Shown: positions 39,218 through 53,625 of the stretch, one piece after another
Position numbering within the stretch: position 1 is the first letter of the stretch
Layout: each line of letters opens with the position of its first letter
Translations under genes and position numbers: made by a program
The notes under the pieces: generated by a model
The model's database searches: none
Told to the model about the DNA's origin: nothing
The model's input: only the letters and a program-made list of their open reading frames with translations
From: Antennarius striatus
Taxonomy: Eukaryota > Chordata > Actinopteri > Lophiiformes > Antennariidae
Direction: 5' to 3'
Length of the DNA stretch: 64,000 nucleotides
NCBI RefSeq assembly: GCF_040054535.1
Contig: NC_090796.1
Span: forward strand, 7,996,501-8,060,500

Positions 39218-42200
39218 ATGGACAATGAGGTTAGCTCATGTTATTTTATTTAACGACTCATGGTCTCTCTCGGAGGGTTTAAGCTCACATCTGTCATCTT
39301 TCTTGACACATTATAAAGAAGCATTCTATTTTTCCGGGTAATAATCACAACAACACATGTCTTTATGTTTTACAGCATCTCCGTTTATTCCTCTGAACCC
39401 TACCACTAACAGTCTCTCTGTTCTTCCTTCAGTTTACTTTGCTTCTATTCTGACTTTTGTAGAAGCTAAGTAAGGGCTTTATGATTTATTTTATTATTTG
39501 GTCGTCTTGCATGATCGGTAAAAACTGAATTGCATGAGTTGTACATGGCTGTGTTATGTGTGCAATGTCTGATCCCTTCAGGACACATTTATCTTTCTAA
39601 TGTACAATTGTCGGAGACATCAGACCGATGTAAAGATTAAAGTAGCATAAATTAATCCATCGATTTATGAACAAATACTGTCACATATTTTTATAGGCTT
39701 ACTATGGAATTTACGCTGATATAACATTTTTACAGTGGCTTTAGTTAGTCAGTCTCCAGCTACATGACCTGAGTGATAGTTGTATTGTCTCACAGCAGGA
39801 GGAGATATAATGGCTCATCTTAAAGCTACTCCTATTAATCCCCAGTGAATACAGGCAAGGATTAACTTTGAAATAATTGTCTGTCTTTAACAAGGCACAG
39901 ATTCATCAGTGTTATTCCACAGAGACGTAGGTCCATGCTGAGTCAGTAGTGTTTTTTTTAGTTAATGCATATTCCAACCGCCACCTCATCTTAACATTCT
40001 GCAGTCCTTATTGCCAATATTGTCATTATCCTGAGAACATCAGAAGAGGCCCCTGGGCCCAAACATGTTCCCAGTATCTCTTTTGCATCACGCTCTTTAC
40101 ATCAGGACTGACACTGACTGCATGTTTTTGTACTGTATGCTGCGTTGGGGCTTCATTTATTCAGGACTGGAGTAGCATTTTGGCTCTGTGAAGTTTGTAT
40201 TGAATAAACTGTACATGTTTTCCATCAATGTGAATAGTTCTGCAATGATCAACATTTTTTGAATATCAGATTTTTTTTTAATAGCTGGTGTGTTGTTGTT
40301 GTTTTTTGCACTGGCACTTGTGTTGGTAAAGGAGAAAAGGACGTGTCAACAAGAGAAACCTACCACTGCTGTTGATGATGCACTGGATGAATATTTAATC
40401 ACCCTCCAGCACAAAAACAGGTGAAGTGTGAGCACAGGCTAATGGGGAGAGGCTGATTGGATTTCATACTGGAAAAGAGCAACTCTTACATGACTTAAAG
40501 TGAAGCATAATTTAATTTGTGATTTGTAGTATTAGGAGCACTGGTTTATATATCAAATGTGTGAGAGTGGAGCTTATAGACAATTCAAAACGTCCTGAAT
40601 TCCAATCCTTAGCATATGAAATGTATCATATCTTGTTTACCAGATTTTTATTAATTGTTGAGACAATTTCTTTTCCCCACAGAATCCTAAAGCGCCTTCA
40701 AGTCAAAGCTCCCAGGGAGATTGAGTTGGAGAAACTTGAGCATGGGTTTTCTATTTATCTTAATGGAGCCAATGCTGAAAGTAGTAAAAACCATCCCAAG
40801 AGCTCCAACCACAAATTTACCACATCTGCGTGGAGGACTGCACGTGGAGCAGGTATGCTGCTGCTGCTGGACCAGTACAAACTGGCAGACACTCAAAAAT
40901 AAAATGTTTACATAAGACTCATTTATTTTAATTCCAAGATATGCAGGGAGAAACATTTTTGAGTCTTCAGTTGCTTTTACACACTGAAATCATCACCTCC
41001 TGCTCTATTCTTGCAGCTTTTTTCCTTTGGCCATATGGAATACCACCTAATAGCCACCAGTCATCAGATTGTATTTGTATGACATCACATGCTTAGTTCC
41101 AGTGAATAAATGATAGTGACAGTTGTAGCTCCTGGTTAGTGTTTTGGTCTTCCGCTGTGGGCAATGCACCATCTGTTTATATGACTGTGTTCCCTCTCTG
41201 AGGCAACAGTTTCTAGCAATATGCTCATCTTCCTATCTGTGCTGTTACTCATCTGCAGATGGCTGTAGAAGTGCACGCAAAGTAACTGAAGATAACTCTA
41301 ATCTGGAGGAGATCCGCAGTAAGAGAAGCCACACAGCTCCAGGAAAAGTCCAAAGGAAGGAATGGGTGCAGGTGGAGACTAAATTTAGTAGACTGTGATA
41401 GTGATGCTTCAAAAATAAATGTTTTCCTGTCAAAGTATAACACGTCAAAATGTTATTCTTTTGTCATTTACACAGAATCCTGTCAGAATTCGAACAGAGG
41501 AAGGACAAAGTTTGCTGATCTCTCCGGAGAAGTCCTACTCCGATGATTTTGAGCCGTATGAAAGTGTTGACATGGAGGTAGAGTGAAGACATGACAATGC
41601 TTACTAAGCCTGGGTGTGTGGGAGTTTTTTCTAGGGGAGGGGCTGTGTGTCAGATTCAGCTGTCTGTACTACTTAGCATCTTTCCATCTCTGCCATTTCC
41701 CCCTCAATCCAATCACTTTGGTTTACACAGAGATCTAGTACACACTCACCTCGTAGTCCCCGCTCTCCGAGAGACTCCTCCAAGGTGTCACGCTCCTTCA
41801 GCACCAGGCCTGAGAGACAACGGAGTCAAGAGAATCAGGAACACAGTGAAAAGGTTCTTCTCAACCTTGAGGAATTAAAGGTGAGTGAAAGAAGAAATAT
41901 ATGAGGTGGTTATGTCTAGGTGGTATGATCTGCAGTGTATCACCTGAATACGATTTATGGTTTTAGATTGCTTAAAGTATCAGCAGACCAGTACATATCC
42001 GTATGTTTATGCCTGTGAGTTCTTGCATGGTCAGCGATGTGCATGGATGCATAGATAATGCTGACTTTTGTTCACTAGGTTCTGCGTCGGAGCCTGGAGG
42101 TAAGCATGCGCCACAGCAGTCACAGCTCAGCAGGGGAGGAGTCAGATGAGGAGTGGGTTGAGGAGCAAATTCAGAGGGAGGAGAGCACGGAGAGTCTCGA

Positions 42201-45200
42201 CGAATTGGGACTGCCTCTTCCATCTTCCAAGTCCACTTCCAACCCTCGGCCCAGCAAAAGCCAAAACCATCTTGATGCTGCAAACCTCATTGTTCTGGAC
42301 TTTGGACCCTCACTTAAAGGTAGGCTCAGCATCCACACTCATGTAAATGTGTTATTGATTTTTAGGGTGAGTCAAAGTCACCCAGGGTCATTCCATCCCC
42401 TCATCTGCTTCATCAGCACTGACCATCACATGTGGAGAATATGCAACTAGATTAGCTGCATGTTCACAGCTGAAGTGTAATGATAGCCAGATTCAGGGAT
42501 TCAAGAGGACTTTAAGCCTTTTATGCCCATGACCTCACAAATATTGCATTTATATCAATAATATGAACATGTTTCTACCTGTTTTCCATTATTCAAGGTT
42601 GTAAGATTGAACGCTCTCTATCTGCAAAAAGGAAAGTAAGCACTGACATCTTTATACCAACCAAGCCTTTGTTGGTGAAGAGCAAAACTTTAGATCGACC
42701 AACTTTCAAAGAGAGCTGGGATGACCGAAGTAAGTACTTTAACATTTTTATAATTAAGTACTAAACTGATATCAGTGATTAACAAGCTCAAAAATGTAAA
42801 GTATACAGTCCAAAATCTGTAGCTTTTTCTATTTTTGAATGAACGTCTTTACAAACCCTTTGAAAAATCTCTCAGTGGACATGTTGGATAGTGCGGTGGA
42901 TGATTGTTGCGTGAAAGATGTGTGTTTTCTTGATTTAGGGCCAAGTAGTCGTGTGGAGAGGCCCCTGTCTGCAGCGAGAAAGGCTTCCATGGAAGAGCAG
43001 GACCCAGAGGAGATGGTGTGCAGGGTGCGCCAGGCAATCCAGAGAGAAAACTATTCTGAGCAGAATATTGAACTCTTCAGCCGAAACACGGTCAGCACCC
43101 CCCCCTGTACATGTCACACCTTTTCTCAGCTCAGAATATTACATAGTGCAGCCTGACACCTTCTTTGTGTCCACATCTAGGCACATATTTACACATATAT
43201 TTGCTCCTGATTGATATATTGTTATGGATTTGGTTATATGTAAACTCTGTCCTTCAAGCTTATGTCTCACTGACCATTTTATTTGGTCATATTTTATCCA
43301 GGGCAGGGGACACCAGATGATGAATGGTTTAATGCACCGCAGCAGGGACACAGATGAGGATGAAAACGGCGTTGCTTTGGCCATGCAGAGAATAACGCTC
43401 ATGGGTCCTAAGTATGAAAACTGAACAGCACAAAGTGCTGTTTATTTTTCTGATTGGTGGGGGATGGAAGGGCACCTAGTGAACAAACATAATAGTATTT
43501 CATCAAAGCTCGTACGACCTGAGATTTATAGCACGTACACCCTTTGACCATGAAGAATTATTTATCAGTGTAGCTGTGCTCAGATATTGCTCCTCACTGG
43601 AATGAGGGTCAGGGACGATAGACGAAGCTGCAGAGCTGACAAATGTCATCCTTCTGTTCAGACAACAACAAAAACTGTTGGAAACCTTAGAGAAACTTGA
43701 AGCGGGACCCAGCCACAACGTTCCTCAGCGTGTCACACCAGACTATGGCATACAGCTGGTGAGTCAGTAATGACGTGCTGCAGCTCAGTGCTGCAAGGTG
43801 TGATTGGGATGTAAAGCCCATGTAAATATCTTGTGTTGTCATTGCAGAAAAGGCAGCCATCAACAGAGATCACCCCTGCATTGTATGTTACCATGGAGAT
43901 CCTATCAAACTGGGGGAATTCTTTGTATGTTGGGCTGACTGAGTTGCAGTTCTTCTGCTTCAAAAACAAGACCTTGTATGTGTCACCTCATGACCTCGAC
44001 ATCAGGAATGCCGACTACCCCGGTAATCTGGCTGCGCTTGTCAACGGGAAGATGAAGGTGTGTTACTGCTGCCTGCTCAGCTGTCAGTTTCATAGATTTT
44101 TTAAATTCTGTACATTAAAATATTACCACATTGTCATCATAGCCTTTTTTTCCTCTCATCATCAATCAATCAATCACATTTTCTTTAGATAAGAACAAAA
44201 ACACAGGTCCTTTATTTTCCTTATCACATCATATATTTTGGCCTGGATCGACATAGTGTTAATAATATTTTGTTTGGTGTTGTTCATGAATGAATTGTGT
44301 AAAAACATTCACATCCACACAATTGATCTTCACACTGCAGGCTTCATGAGCTGAAGACTAATTCTTCACAATAACTGAATCTTGAATCCGTAAATCAGTT
44401 TCAACATTGACGTTCTTTATCATTCACTGACCAACAACTAGTGTATTACAACTCTGTGTCGTGAACTACTGTATTTACACACAAAATATTTGCTGATCTG
44501 TTCTGTTGGTTTGACAGACCACCAAAGAGCGTCACATGTGGACGTGTTTGTTCCAACCTCCCATTCAGCTCTACTTCATCATCAGGAACACGGAGCGCTC
44601 CTCGGACTTTGGAGTATCTTCCATCAAAATCTGGAACTACAACAGAAGCCTCAATGTACTTGTTTTGTTTATGCATCATCACATTTCACAAGAAGTGGAG
44701 TTGATCCTTGACAATTTCTTCCAAACATCTTTAGTTTTCTTTCTCTCTCTGCGTCATTAGAAGTCCAGAGCTCTGTCTCATGAATCCCACTTTACTGTGT
44801 GAGGGGAGGGGAACACAGGGACGCTGTGCTGGTGGTGTTGTTACGTCAGGGGGAGGGACTCTTAGCAGTTGCCTGAGCTGCCAGTCACACCGTCCAAATG
44901 TGGAGCAATGAGAGATTAGCTCCAGCGGATTAGTGTTATGGGAAACGTGGGACTCTGGCTCAGTCTCGTTACTCTTTACTGAGGGTTGCAAAGAGATCAC
45001 AAGATATTTGCATATAACTAGAGTTTGGTAAAATCACTTGTCTTGAACCTTGAAGGTAAGGAGCTGTTGGTGGGAGGTCATGGTTTATAATGGTTTATTC
45101 TCTGGAGGGTAGAGCAGGTTTAGACCCAGCAGCTAAGACTTGGTTTGAGAAAGCTAATCATTGTTAGCTTAGAGAGCTCTTACTCCAGGAGAAATGGGAA

Positions 45201-48200
45201 AATGAATCAAAAGTGAATGCGTGAAATGTTCTGCATACCTTTCAGATGTCGTACTGTCATGTTTGTGTTGCTTTTAGTTCAGATCAATATCCTCTCAAAA
45301 AAGACCTCATAAGATGATGAGAAGGCTAAATAGTTTCCATGTCTGTCATGCAGTTTAATCCTAAACTTTTTCTTAGTGATTCATTTGCATCGTTTGGCTT
45401 TAATCAAAAGTGCGTGAATGTCAAACAATCAAAATCAAAACATTCAAAATCAATTGGTTCAGAATGTGTACAATCTGTACTGTATATTCGGGTAACGTGA
45501 AGCTCTGTTTCTTTCTTTTCTAGGATCTTGACATTGGTGCACGGCACATAAAGCTGTACCTCAACAGCACGTTGGTGTTTGAAGGAGAGCTGGAGAAGGG
45601 CTGTGGAAATCAGGTGTTTGACTACGGCACCACAGTTGACCTTAAGGATTTCCAGCTGTCAGACTTATTTGCTAGCCCTGTGTCTTCTGGACACAGTCTA
45701 AGGGGTGCCACCCCTCAAAGCCATGAGGACAGGAAGTGTGGGGAGTCCAGCACCACCCACAATGTGAATCTGCATCCATCTGATGCGGCAGGTCAGCCTA
45801 GGATAGACATTGAGGAGAAATCCCATTCGCTGCTCCCACCCATCACTCCATCAAAACTGGGGGTTTCATCACCATCTCTTCGGCCCCTCCCACAAAGAAG
45901 CTCTTTTGACCTGTCTGTGTCGGAAGAGCCGCTGTCCGTCAGACAGCAGGTGGAACCCATGGAGCCGACCGTTACCACCCAGCCGTCGTCGTCACGTGTC
46001 GCCCCCCAGTGGCGGCAGCCTGTGAACAGAGGAGCTCCAGAGGGCTGCGAGTCCAACAGGGACAGGCCCCTTTGGCTGGTTCCACAGCAGGCTGCAGAGC
46101 CCAAATTAGCGTCTGCCTCATCGTCTTCAGTGCTGTCGGACCTGCCGTGCAACCCGGGACGAGTGTGTAGGGGCGTGGAGAGAACAGTCAATGGGGGTCA
46201 GTGGAGAGCCAACTCTCTGGACCTGAGCTGTGACGTGCCGGAGGAACCAAAGCCAGACAGACCCATCAGTGGACGCAGGAACTCATCGCAGAACAGCGCA
46301 GCCACCGGCAGCCTGGCAGAGGAGCAGCAGACCAGAGCTGCTGCCTTTGCCAACACTGGTAAGAGAAGCTATCACCATGTTTAAAATGAAATTTAAACAC
46401 AATGGGGCACATTCTTATGATTATTTCACTCTTACACCTCATTCTAGGCCTGTTTCAGCAATTATTAACCCTTGAGGCTACTGACACCTCGATAAGAGGA
46501 AGTTGTCTTCATGTCATTGGTGCACAGCACAATATGCTTGACCACATCTTATTTTTGGATCAGCACTCGCATGCATTCACAAACAGGCTCATGCAGTGCC
46601 ACTAAAGCCCCGTTAGATAAATCTTTTTCTTTACATGCAGGAGTTTTGTTGTGGGAACAGGCTACCTCATTTGCATAAGTCATTATCTTATTTGTCTTGT
46701 GGTAACAAGACAGTTAAACTAGTGAAGCTGATTGTCCTAGTGTTTGCACTGTCATTTTTTTTGACCATTTTGGGTTTTGTTTTTATTTTTCATTTAAACC
46801 ATTTTGAAATTTTATGGTTTTCACTATGAACTTAATTAATATTCTGAAAAGCAAGAGACTGTCTTTTTTACAAAGGTGAATTTCTGTTTCTCTCAGCCTG
46901 GAAATAAACCCTGCCAAAAATTTTAACAATTTGAGCAAATTTGGAACTTCTGTGTTTTATTGTATGTACAGGAATTTCCTGTGGCTCCTTAGTAATTGAC
47001 AGATTGTCTTGTGGTTCGACAGAAGAGCCGTTGTCACTGGTGAGCACCAGCAGGAGGCAGTGCACACCTCTTGCCCACAGGCAGCTGGATGAAACCCTCA
47101 TGGAGTCCTGGGACTCTCTCACTAAGTTCAACCAATGTCAACGTGGACGCATCTCCAACATGGCCCTCGAAGGGGATATCTTTGATGAGTTCCTTCAGCG
47201 CCAGATCCGTAGTCCATCCACATTCCCAGTAAACACCGCAGTACCCATGAGCCCACATTCCTCCTTGACCACCCGTGGGGCACTGACGAATGGTCCTGAT
47301 GATGATCCATCCATGGAGCGGGACGATGAGTTTGAGATCCCAGTACTGCCCCAGGGCCGAACGTTGGTCATCAACATCCTGTCCACCTGGGGGGATCGGC
47401 ATTATGTGGGCCTCAACGGTCTTGAAGTATTCAGCTCCAACGGAGAGCCCTTGCAACCTACTCACATCAGCGCTGACCCTCCTGACATCAATATTCTTCC
47501 CGCATATGGCAAAGATCCGCGGGTGGTCACTAACTTGATTAATGGTATCAATCGCACCCAGGACGACATGCATCTCTGGCTAGCACCTTTCACCCCCGGC
47601 CGAAGCCACACCATTTTCCTGGATTTTGGAGCATCCTACCAGGTGGCCATGATTCGACTGTGGAACTACAATAAGTCACGCATTCACTCCTTCCGAGGGG
47701 TGAAGGAGGTGGAGATACTGCTGGATGGAGGGTGTATCTTCAGGGGTGAGATTGCAAAAGCATCTGGGACCTTGTCAGGAGGTAGGCGAACAGGAACAGT
47801 CTCAGGAGTTCTTTGGTGTGTTTTTCTTTTTATTCATCCTGTGATCATTTCAGAGCTGGACCAGTTTGGTGACACTATCTTGTTCACCACCGATGATGAG
47901 ATTCTGGAGGCCATGTCCCATTATGATGAAACGTTCTTCTGTGAGGGGGAGGGTCCTGAGGGTCTGATTCATGAGGAGGAGCTCCAGAGACCACGTACAG
48001 CTGATGGGGAGGGAGAGGAAAGGCCCTTCACCCAGGCTGGTTTCAGAGATGAAGACATTTCAGTAAGCTCAGACCACATCAGCCGTCGGTATAAGTTTTC
48101 AGGGAAGACTTCATGTTGTTTTTTTATGCCCTGGCAAAAGAAACATGCTGTTACTTTTATAGGTTGGTCTGTCTTTTTCTTTGTGTGTACATAACAGATA

Positions 48201-51200
48201 AGGATGTATCCCACTTTTGTTCAAAAAAATGTCAGAACTTAGTGAAATTTCATGCACTTTAAAGGTGTATGTTTCAGAATAAAAAAGTTTTTTCAATTTG
48301 TGCAATTTAGGCATTTAGACCATTTATCTGCTTTTTCTCATATTTACCTGTGATGGAGGTATGGTCCATCTACATAAACACAGTTTATGTGAGTTTTTCT
48401 TGTAACAGACTTAGTGCTAAATGTCAAATTTAAATGATTTTAGACACTGTACAGGATATTCCAAACAATATGTCAAACAATATACGCTGTCGTGTATTTG
48501 TCTTAGTTGAAACACCTGAATCCATCTGTGAGCCAGTCTGTGGAGAACATAGAGCATATTCCTGGGATGTACACCGGAAAGTGTGAGTAGATCAACAGCA
48601 TCCTGTTGCTTTATGTTCAGAACTGTTTTCCTGTTTGCATGCTCTAATAACCGTCTCCCTCCCACCCCAGGCCTTAGACTAGAGCTGGTGTTAACTTGGG
48701 GCGACTCCCACTACATGGGCCTGACAGGATTGGAGGTGGTGGGAAAGGAGGGAGACAGTTTACCCGTAGATCTTAGCATGATGGCTGCCTCACCTAGAGA
48801 CCTGAATGACCTGCCTGAGTATGGACACGACCTGCGCACCCTTGATAAGTAAGACCGAAACTACCTGCTTTGATGAGGCAGAATATTCTGATGTTAATAT
48901 TCATGTTTTTACTGTATAGAAATAGGAAAAATACCATAACCTACTGTATTTTATTTTCTCCGTCACTGTTCTGAACAAATATCTGATGTCACAATCCAGA
49001 CTGGTCATTATTGTCTTTGGTGTGGTTTTCTTTGTGTTTTCATTACCACAGACTTATAGATGGCAACAACATCACCACAGACGACCAGCACATGTGGCTG
49101 ATTCCTTTCTCCTATGGAGAGCCCCACACCTTGAATGTGACATTCAACAAGACCCAAACCATCGCTGGACTGCGTATCTGGAACTACAACAAGTCCCCTG
49201 AGGATTCATATAGAGGGGTGAGACCATTTACTAACTGTCGTGCTCCAACCACATTGACTATAATGGTGATGCTGTTACAAGAGACCAACACAAGGGATCA
49301 CTGTACAGTATATGCACACATGCATAATAAAATAATGCATATAAGCAAATTATTTTTCTTGGTACAAAAAAGATTAAATGTTTGAGAATATCGACCAAAA
49401 CGCTTTGTTCCAGGTGAAGGTGATCCATGTGTACTTGGATGATGTCGCCATCTCTCCGTCGGAGGGATTCCTGATCAGGAAAGGACCGGGTAACTGTCAC
49501 TTTGACTTTGCTCAGGAGATCCTCTTCATAGATTTCTTCCAGATGCCCGCCAACAACAGAAGTGCAGAGGATTACTACAAGTAGGGAGCAGTCATTTAAC
49601 TAGCATGCACTGACATTTCATGAACGTTTGGACACTGTTTTAATTAAACTACTGTATAATATTATCTTTAATCCAGAGGAGGCTCTAAGAGACAAGAACA
49701 GGCAAGCATGGACTACGAATCTCCCATCATGCCATGTGGATGTATCCCTGTGACACAGACAAGTGGACAGTTTATTGTTGACACATGCATTTTCATTTGA
49801 ATGCCATTGGATTTGTATGTTTAAACAGTATTAGTCATGGATCATTAAGTCTGAAGCAAACTTTATAATTACCTGGAGGTTATATCTATAAACACACACA
49901 GACACACACACACACACACAGAGTGACAAGTGCTTGTTTGCCAGCAATGACAAGTCTTTTGAAATCACTCACACTGCAAGGTTTATGCATCTTTTTGCAT
50001 CTCATGTCTCTCAGTGTTTTGCATGTGCAACTACATACAAATATTTAATGCTGACATATTTCATTACTGAATAATCCACCAAAATGTCCTTAAATTATGA
50101 AACAACACCATCACAATTCCCTCAAACCTACATTTAGATATTTAAAAAACCATACAAGTATTCTGTAGAATGCAGACCTTTACTAAGGTGAAACAATCCT
50201 GCACATCTTGTTATTTGAAGATGTTCGATAGAGTGCACTTCATAGAACATAGGCAGTGACTTTGGACACCACCCAGACGTGATATGTGCTCTGCGTGTCG
50301 TATGTTCCTTGACCTTCTCCCCTCAGTCATCTTTCAGCTGCAGCTGTTAACAACCTGGGGAGACCCATACTACATTGGCCTCAATGGCCTAGAATTTTAT
50401 GACCAGAACCACGAGAAGATCATTCTCAGTGACAACAGTATCCTTTCTTCATTCTTTACCGACCTTCAGTCTCTTCAGCAGCTGGGGTTCATGATTATCA
50501 CTTATGTTAAAATGGGTATGGACGGCGAAAAGTAGTCACATAGACTGAATTCCTCATGTCTCTTTTCCAGGGTTGTGAATATTAAAACATCAGTCAAAAC
50601 TAGGAGAAATCAGTTCAACCTGTTTAAAAATGTGTTCTTGTTCCTCAGCATGATGTTTGCCAGACATTGCTGCTTTTCCAGACAGTGTAAACGTACTGGA
50701 CAACGTGAGTGGTGATGTAAGGACTCCAGATAAATTGATAGATGGGGTCAACAGCACCAATGATGGAAGACACATGTGGTTAGCCCCAGTGCTGCCTGGA
50801 TTGGTGAGGATTTTTGAGAGTGGATTTCATTCAGCACACTCTTTTAAAAGAGTATACTAAATGTATTTATTATTCCACATCAGGTGAACCGCGTGTACGT
50901 CATCTTTGATCAGCCTGTGACTGTGTCCATGATCAAACTGTGGAACTACTCGAAGACGCCACACAGGGGAGTCAAGGAGTTTGGGGTAAGCCTGTGTGTT
51001 TGCTGAATTTTTTACTCATCATCTAGATCTGAAGCAGCAATCTGTGTGTGTCTGCTTGTACAGCTGCTGGTGGATGACCTCCTGGTGTACAATGGCATTT
51101 TGAATAATGTGAGCCATGTGACTCGAGGCATTCTGCCCACCTGTGACCCGGTGGTGCCCTACCACACCATCCTGTTCTCAGACAATGCCTACATCGCGCA

Positions 51201-51991
51201 TCGAGAAAGAAACACAGTCATCAGGTAGCTGGATTTTTAGGATATATATCTATATCTCACTGCTTTGTTTGTCTTTATGACCATTTCATTAAAATCCATA
51301 ACAGAGAAACTGATAAATTGACAAAAAAAAGGTCAGATTCAACCCCATTGTCCAAAATTTAGTGAGCAATATTGAAAGATTTGCTCTTCTCCACCTCAGC
51401 CCCCGTGGCAGGCGACACCACCAACCGTGAGTAGCAGAGCGCTTGACAGCCCTGTGTTAGCACCTCCCTGTGGTCAATTCTTGTATAGACGATTCCTCCA
51501 GTACCCTCAATTGTCCCCCCAGCCATCCCATAACCTCCTAGCCACACACTCCTGTCTCCCGTTTTCTCTCCTTCCTTACATCTCCAGCTCCATCCTCTTT
51601 CTCAAGGCCTGGATCCGCTGGCTTCAAGCTTTGTCATCAGTCAGACCTCCATCGTGTGACGTTCCCTGTCCCCCTGGTTTCCATGGATACAGCAAATTAA
51701 CTCACTTGTTTTTACTGTCTGTTCAATTTCTCGCCGTGTTGCAGTAACTACATGGAGGAGGATCAGGATGTGAAGATGACCAACGAGAACCAGATAGTCC
51801 ACCACAGCAAGAAGAGACAGACAGCGGATCCTGGTGAGTCAGGGAAACAGCCAGACTTTTTGATGACACAGCTGTTGTAAACTTTCACTCAGAAATGAAA
51901 ACTTTTTTTTTTTTTTTTGCTCTGCTTCATTGCAGCCCTTCGTCCCAAAACCTGCATGACTGATAGTGGAAAGCACGGAAAGAGAAGGTAG
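39218..51991 (+). CDS. katnip: Katanin-interacting protein (KATNIP, KIAA0556)
   Basis: Ciliary basal-body and microtubule-associated protein that binds katanin; human loss causes Joubert syndrome 26. Coding exons: 39218-39229, 40332-40420, 40683-40852, 41259-41371, 41476-41577, 41731-41880, 42079-42319, 42598-42729, 42876-43090, 43302-43411, 43662-43758, 43848-44057, 44518-44655, 45524-46358, 47023-47781, 47854-48062, 48507-48582, 48671-48848, 49052-49217, 49414-49580, 49677-49741, 50327-50437, 50664-50803, 50884-50985, 51064-51224, 51745-51833, 51936-51991. All junctions keep phase: 4893 nt, 1630 aa (human 1618). The N-terminal [15 protein letters not shown] and [12 protein letters not shown] segments match the family. 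Four copies of a WGD..Y.GL.GLE / HMWLAPF / LWNYNKS module follow (about 478-635, 985-1120, 1220-1389, 1412-1582). Exon 14 holds a Ser/Pro-rich linker. The tiny first coding exon is the least certain. Exon 9 may instead start at 42939, still in frame (1609 aa). Confidence 0.94.
49891..49920. repeat. Short (CA)n in katnip intron
   Basis: About 30 bp of CA with one GA interruption, between exons 21 and 22. Confidence 0.85.
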
Positions 51992-53405
51992 TGACAGGTG
52001 ATGATGGGCTGTCAGCTGGGTTCAGCGGTCATACGAACTGACGGAGGAGCTACAGTACGGTGGACGTTTTAAAGCCCAGTCTTTGACGGATGACCTTTCC
52101 AGTGGGACCCAAAGCAGGGACACTCCTGACTGAAGAGGAAAGGAAATACTAGGTTTGAAGACACAGATACTCACAGGACTCCATATTAATGATGGATCAC
52201 ACCCTTTTATCGTGGTATGAATACATGCCCGCCTCAGAGTCATGTACTGTATGTTTGTACTAGTCCCCCATCCCCACCCCACAGTGCCAGGATGACCCTG
52301 TTAAGGCTGCATTTTAATCAGCCCTATTATTGTGCCTAGTGCTAAACACTATATCTGTGGCTGCTACTTGTGATTTTTGTGCTGCATATTTAAATGCTGC
52401 TTGTGGATTATGGATATTTAAAAGAAAAAAAAAGGCTTCAATTCCACATAAATACACTCTGAACTTACACTCTGTATCCACCAATGAACCGGGGTCAGCT
52501 CTTCTCCTAATGGGTATTATATCTGAGTCGACCCACACTTCCACCGGGGCACAACCAGTTGGAATGCTATGCAGACACTAATTTATATCTAGTTTTTTTT
52601 TTATATGTTGGCAAATGGATTTAATTGGGGAGGTATTTCCATCATGGTTTTAACCTTTGGAATGTTTATATATTATGACCAAAGTGTTCTAATTGGAGTT
52701 GAAAATCAGTGCAGCAGTCAGAATTTTGTACATTTTAGCTTGAAGAAAATTAAACCTTATGCTGCATATTCCACTTAAATCTTTGACATATGCTTGGCTT
52801 GACAAAATTAGGTCTGTGTTTTCCTGCATAGTGTTGGGTACTTGTTTGCAATCCAAGTGGCCTTTAACTACATTTCTTGAGCCAGTAAAGCAGTTTTAAT
52901 AATTTAGTCAGAAATAGGGGGAAATAATTCCTGTTTAGATGTTGAGTACATTCAGTAACAGGTAACTTCTATATGCAAATACTGTAACCTTACCTCAGAC
53001 TGAGAAGATCTTTTAAATAATTTGTCACTCTTTCACTATAATACTTTGTGTTTGGTGTTTTACTCTTCAGTCAATATCTACTGTATCGTGTTGCATGATG
53101 AAGCCTGTCCAGCATTTCCTGCTGTTATAATCCTTAAGACTGAGTTTTTACTGCTTCACTGAGCTGCAGTACAAATAATTTCACACTCTTTTCTCTAAAT
53201 GAAAGGAGCTCTATATGACTAACAGTTTTACATATTTAATGCCAGTGTATCCGAAACACATTATTTACCTCAGGCTTCTGTAGGGTGGTGGCTATTAGTC
53301 GATGTGAGACCACTAGTGTTTTAAAAAAATATTTTTCTAATCCTGAGTACTGTAAATACATTTGATTTGTTTATTTAAATGAATAAAAGTTTTAAAATGT
53401 ATTTG
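51992..53405 (+). other. katnip: katnip 3' UTR
   Basis: Non-coding sequence from the TAG stop to an AATAAA at 53382-53387 (in ATGAATAAAAGTTTT). A second hexamer (AAATAAACTT) follows at about 53440. AT-rich and free of exon-like frames. Confidence 0.65.
53382..53387 (+). terminator. katnip poly(A) signal
   Basis: Canonical AATAAA about 1.4 kb after the stop codon, followed by a T/G-rich stretch. Confidence 0.6.
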
Positions 53406-53625
53406 TTTATAGTTCTTTTTTAGACTGACAGCTGCCCTAAAAATAAACTTGAAAGTGGGGGAATGAACTCCTCTTAACTTTGTGCTACAAGCTCTTGTAT
53501 TTAGATTTTTGTGTCCTCGCTTGACATGGTTCTCAAGTCAAACAACATTTATTTATATCCTCTTGTGGGATAAACAGCCTAAAGAATAAGGGACCACATA
53601 ACTACGTAAATAAATCCTGAGTTAG

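Noticed and set aside
45793-46191. 132-aa minus-strand open frame inside katnip exon 14
   Set aside because: Antisense shadow of the Ser/Pro-rich coding exon; no family resemblance.
47034-47573. 179-aa minus-strand open frame in katnip exon 15
   Set aside because: Antisense shadow of a well-supported coding exon.
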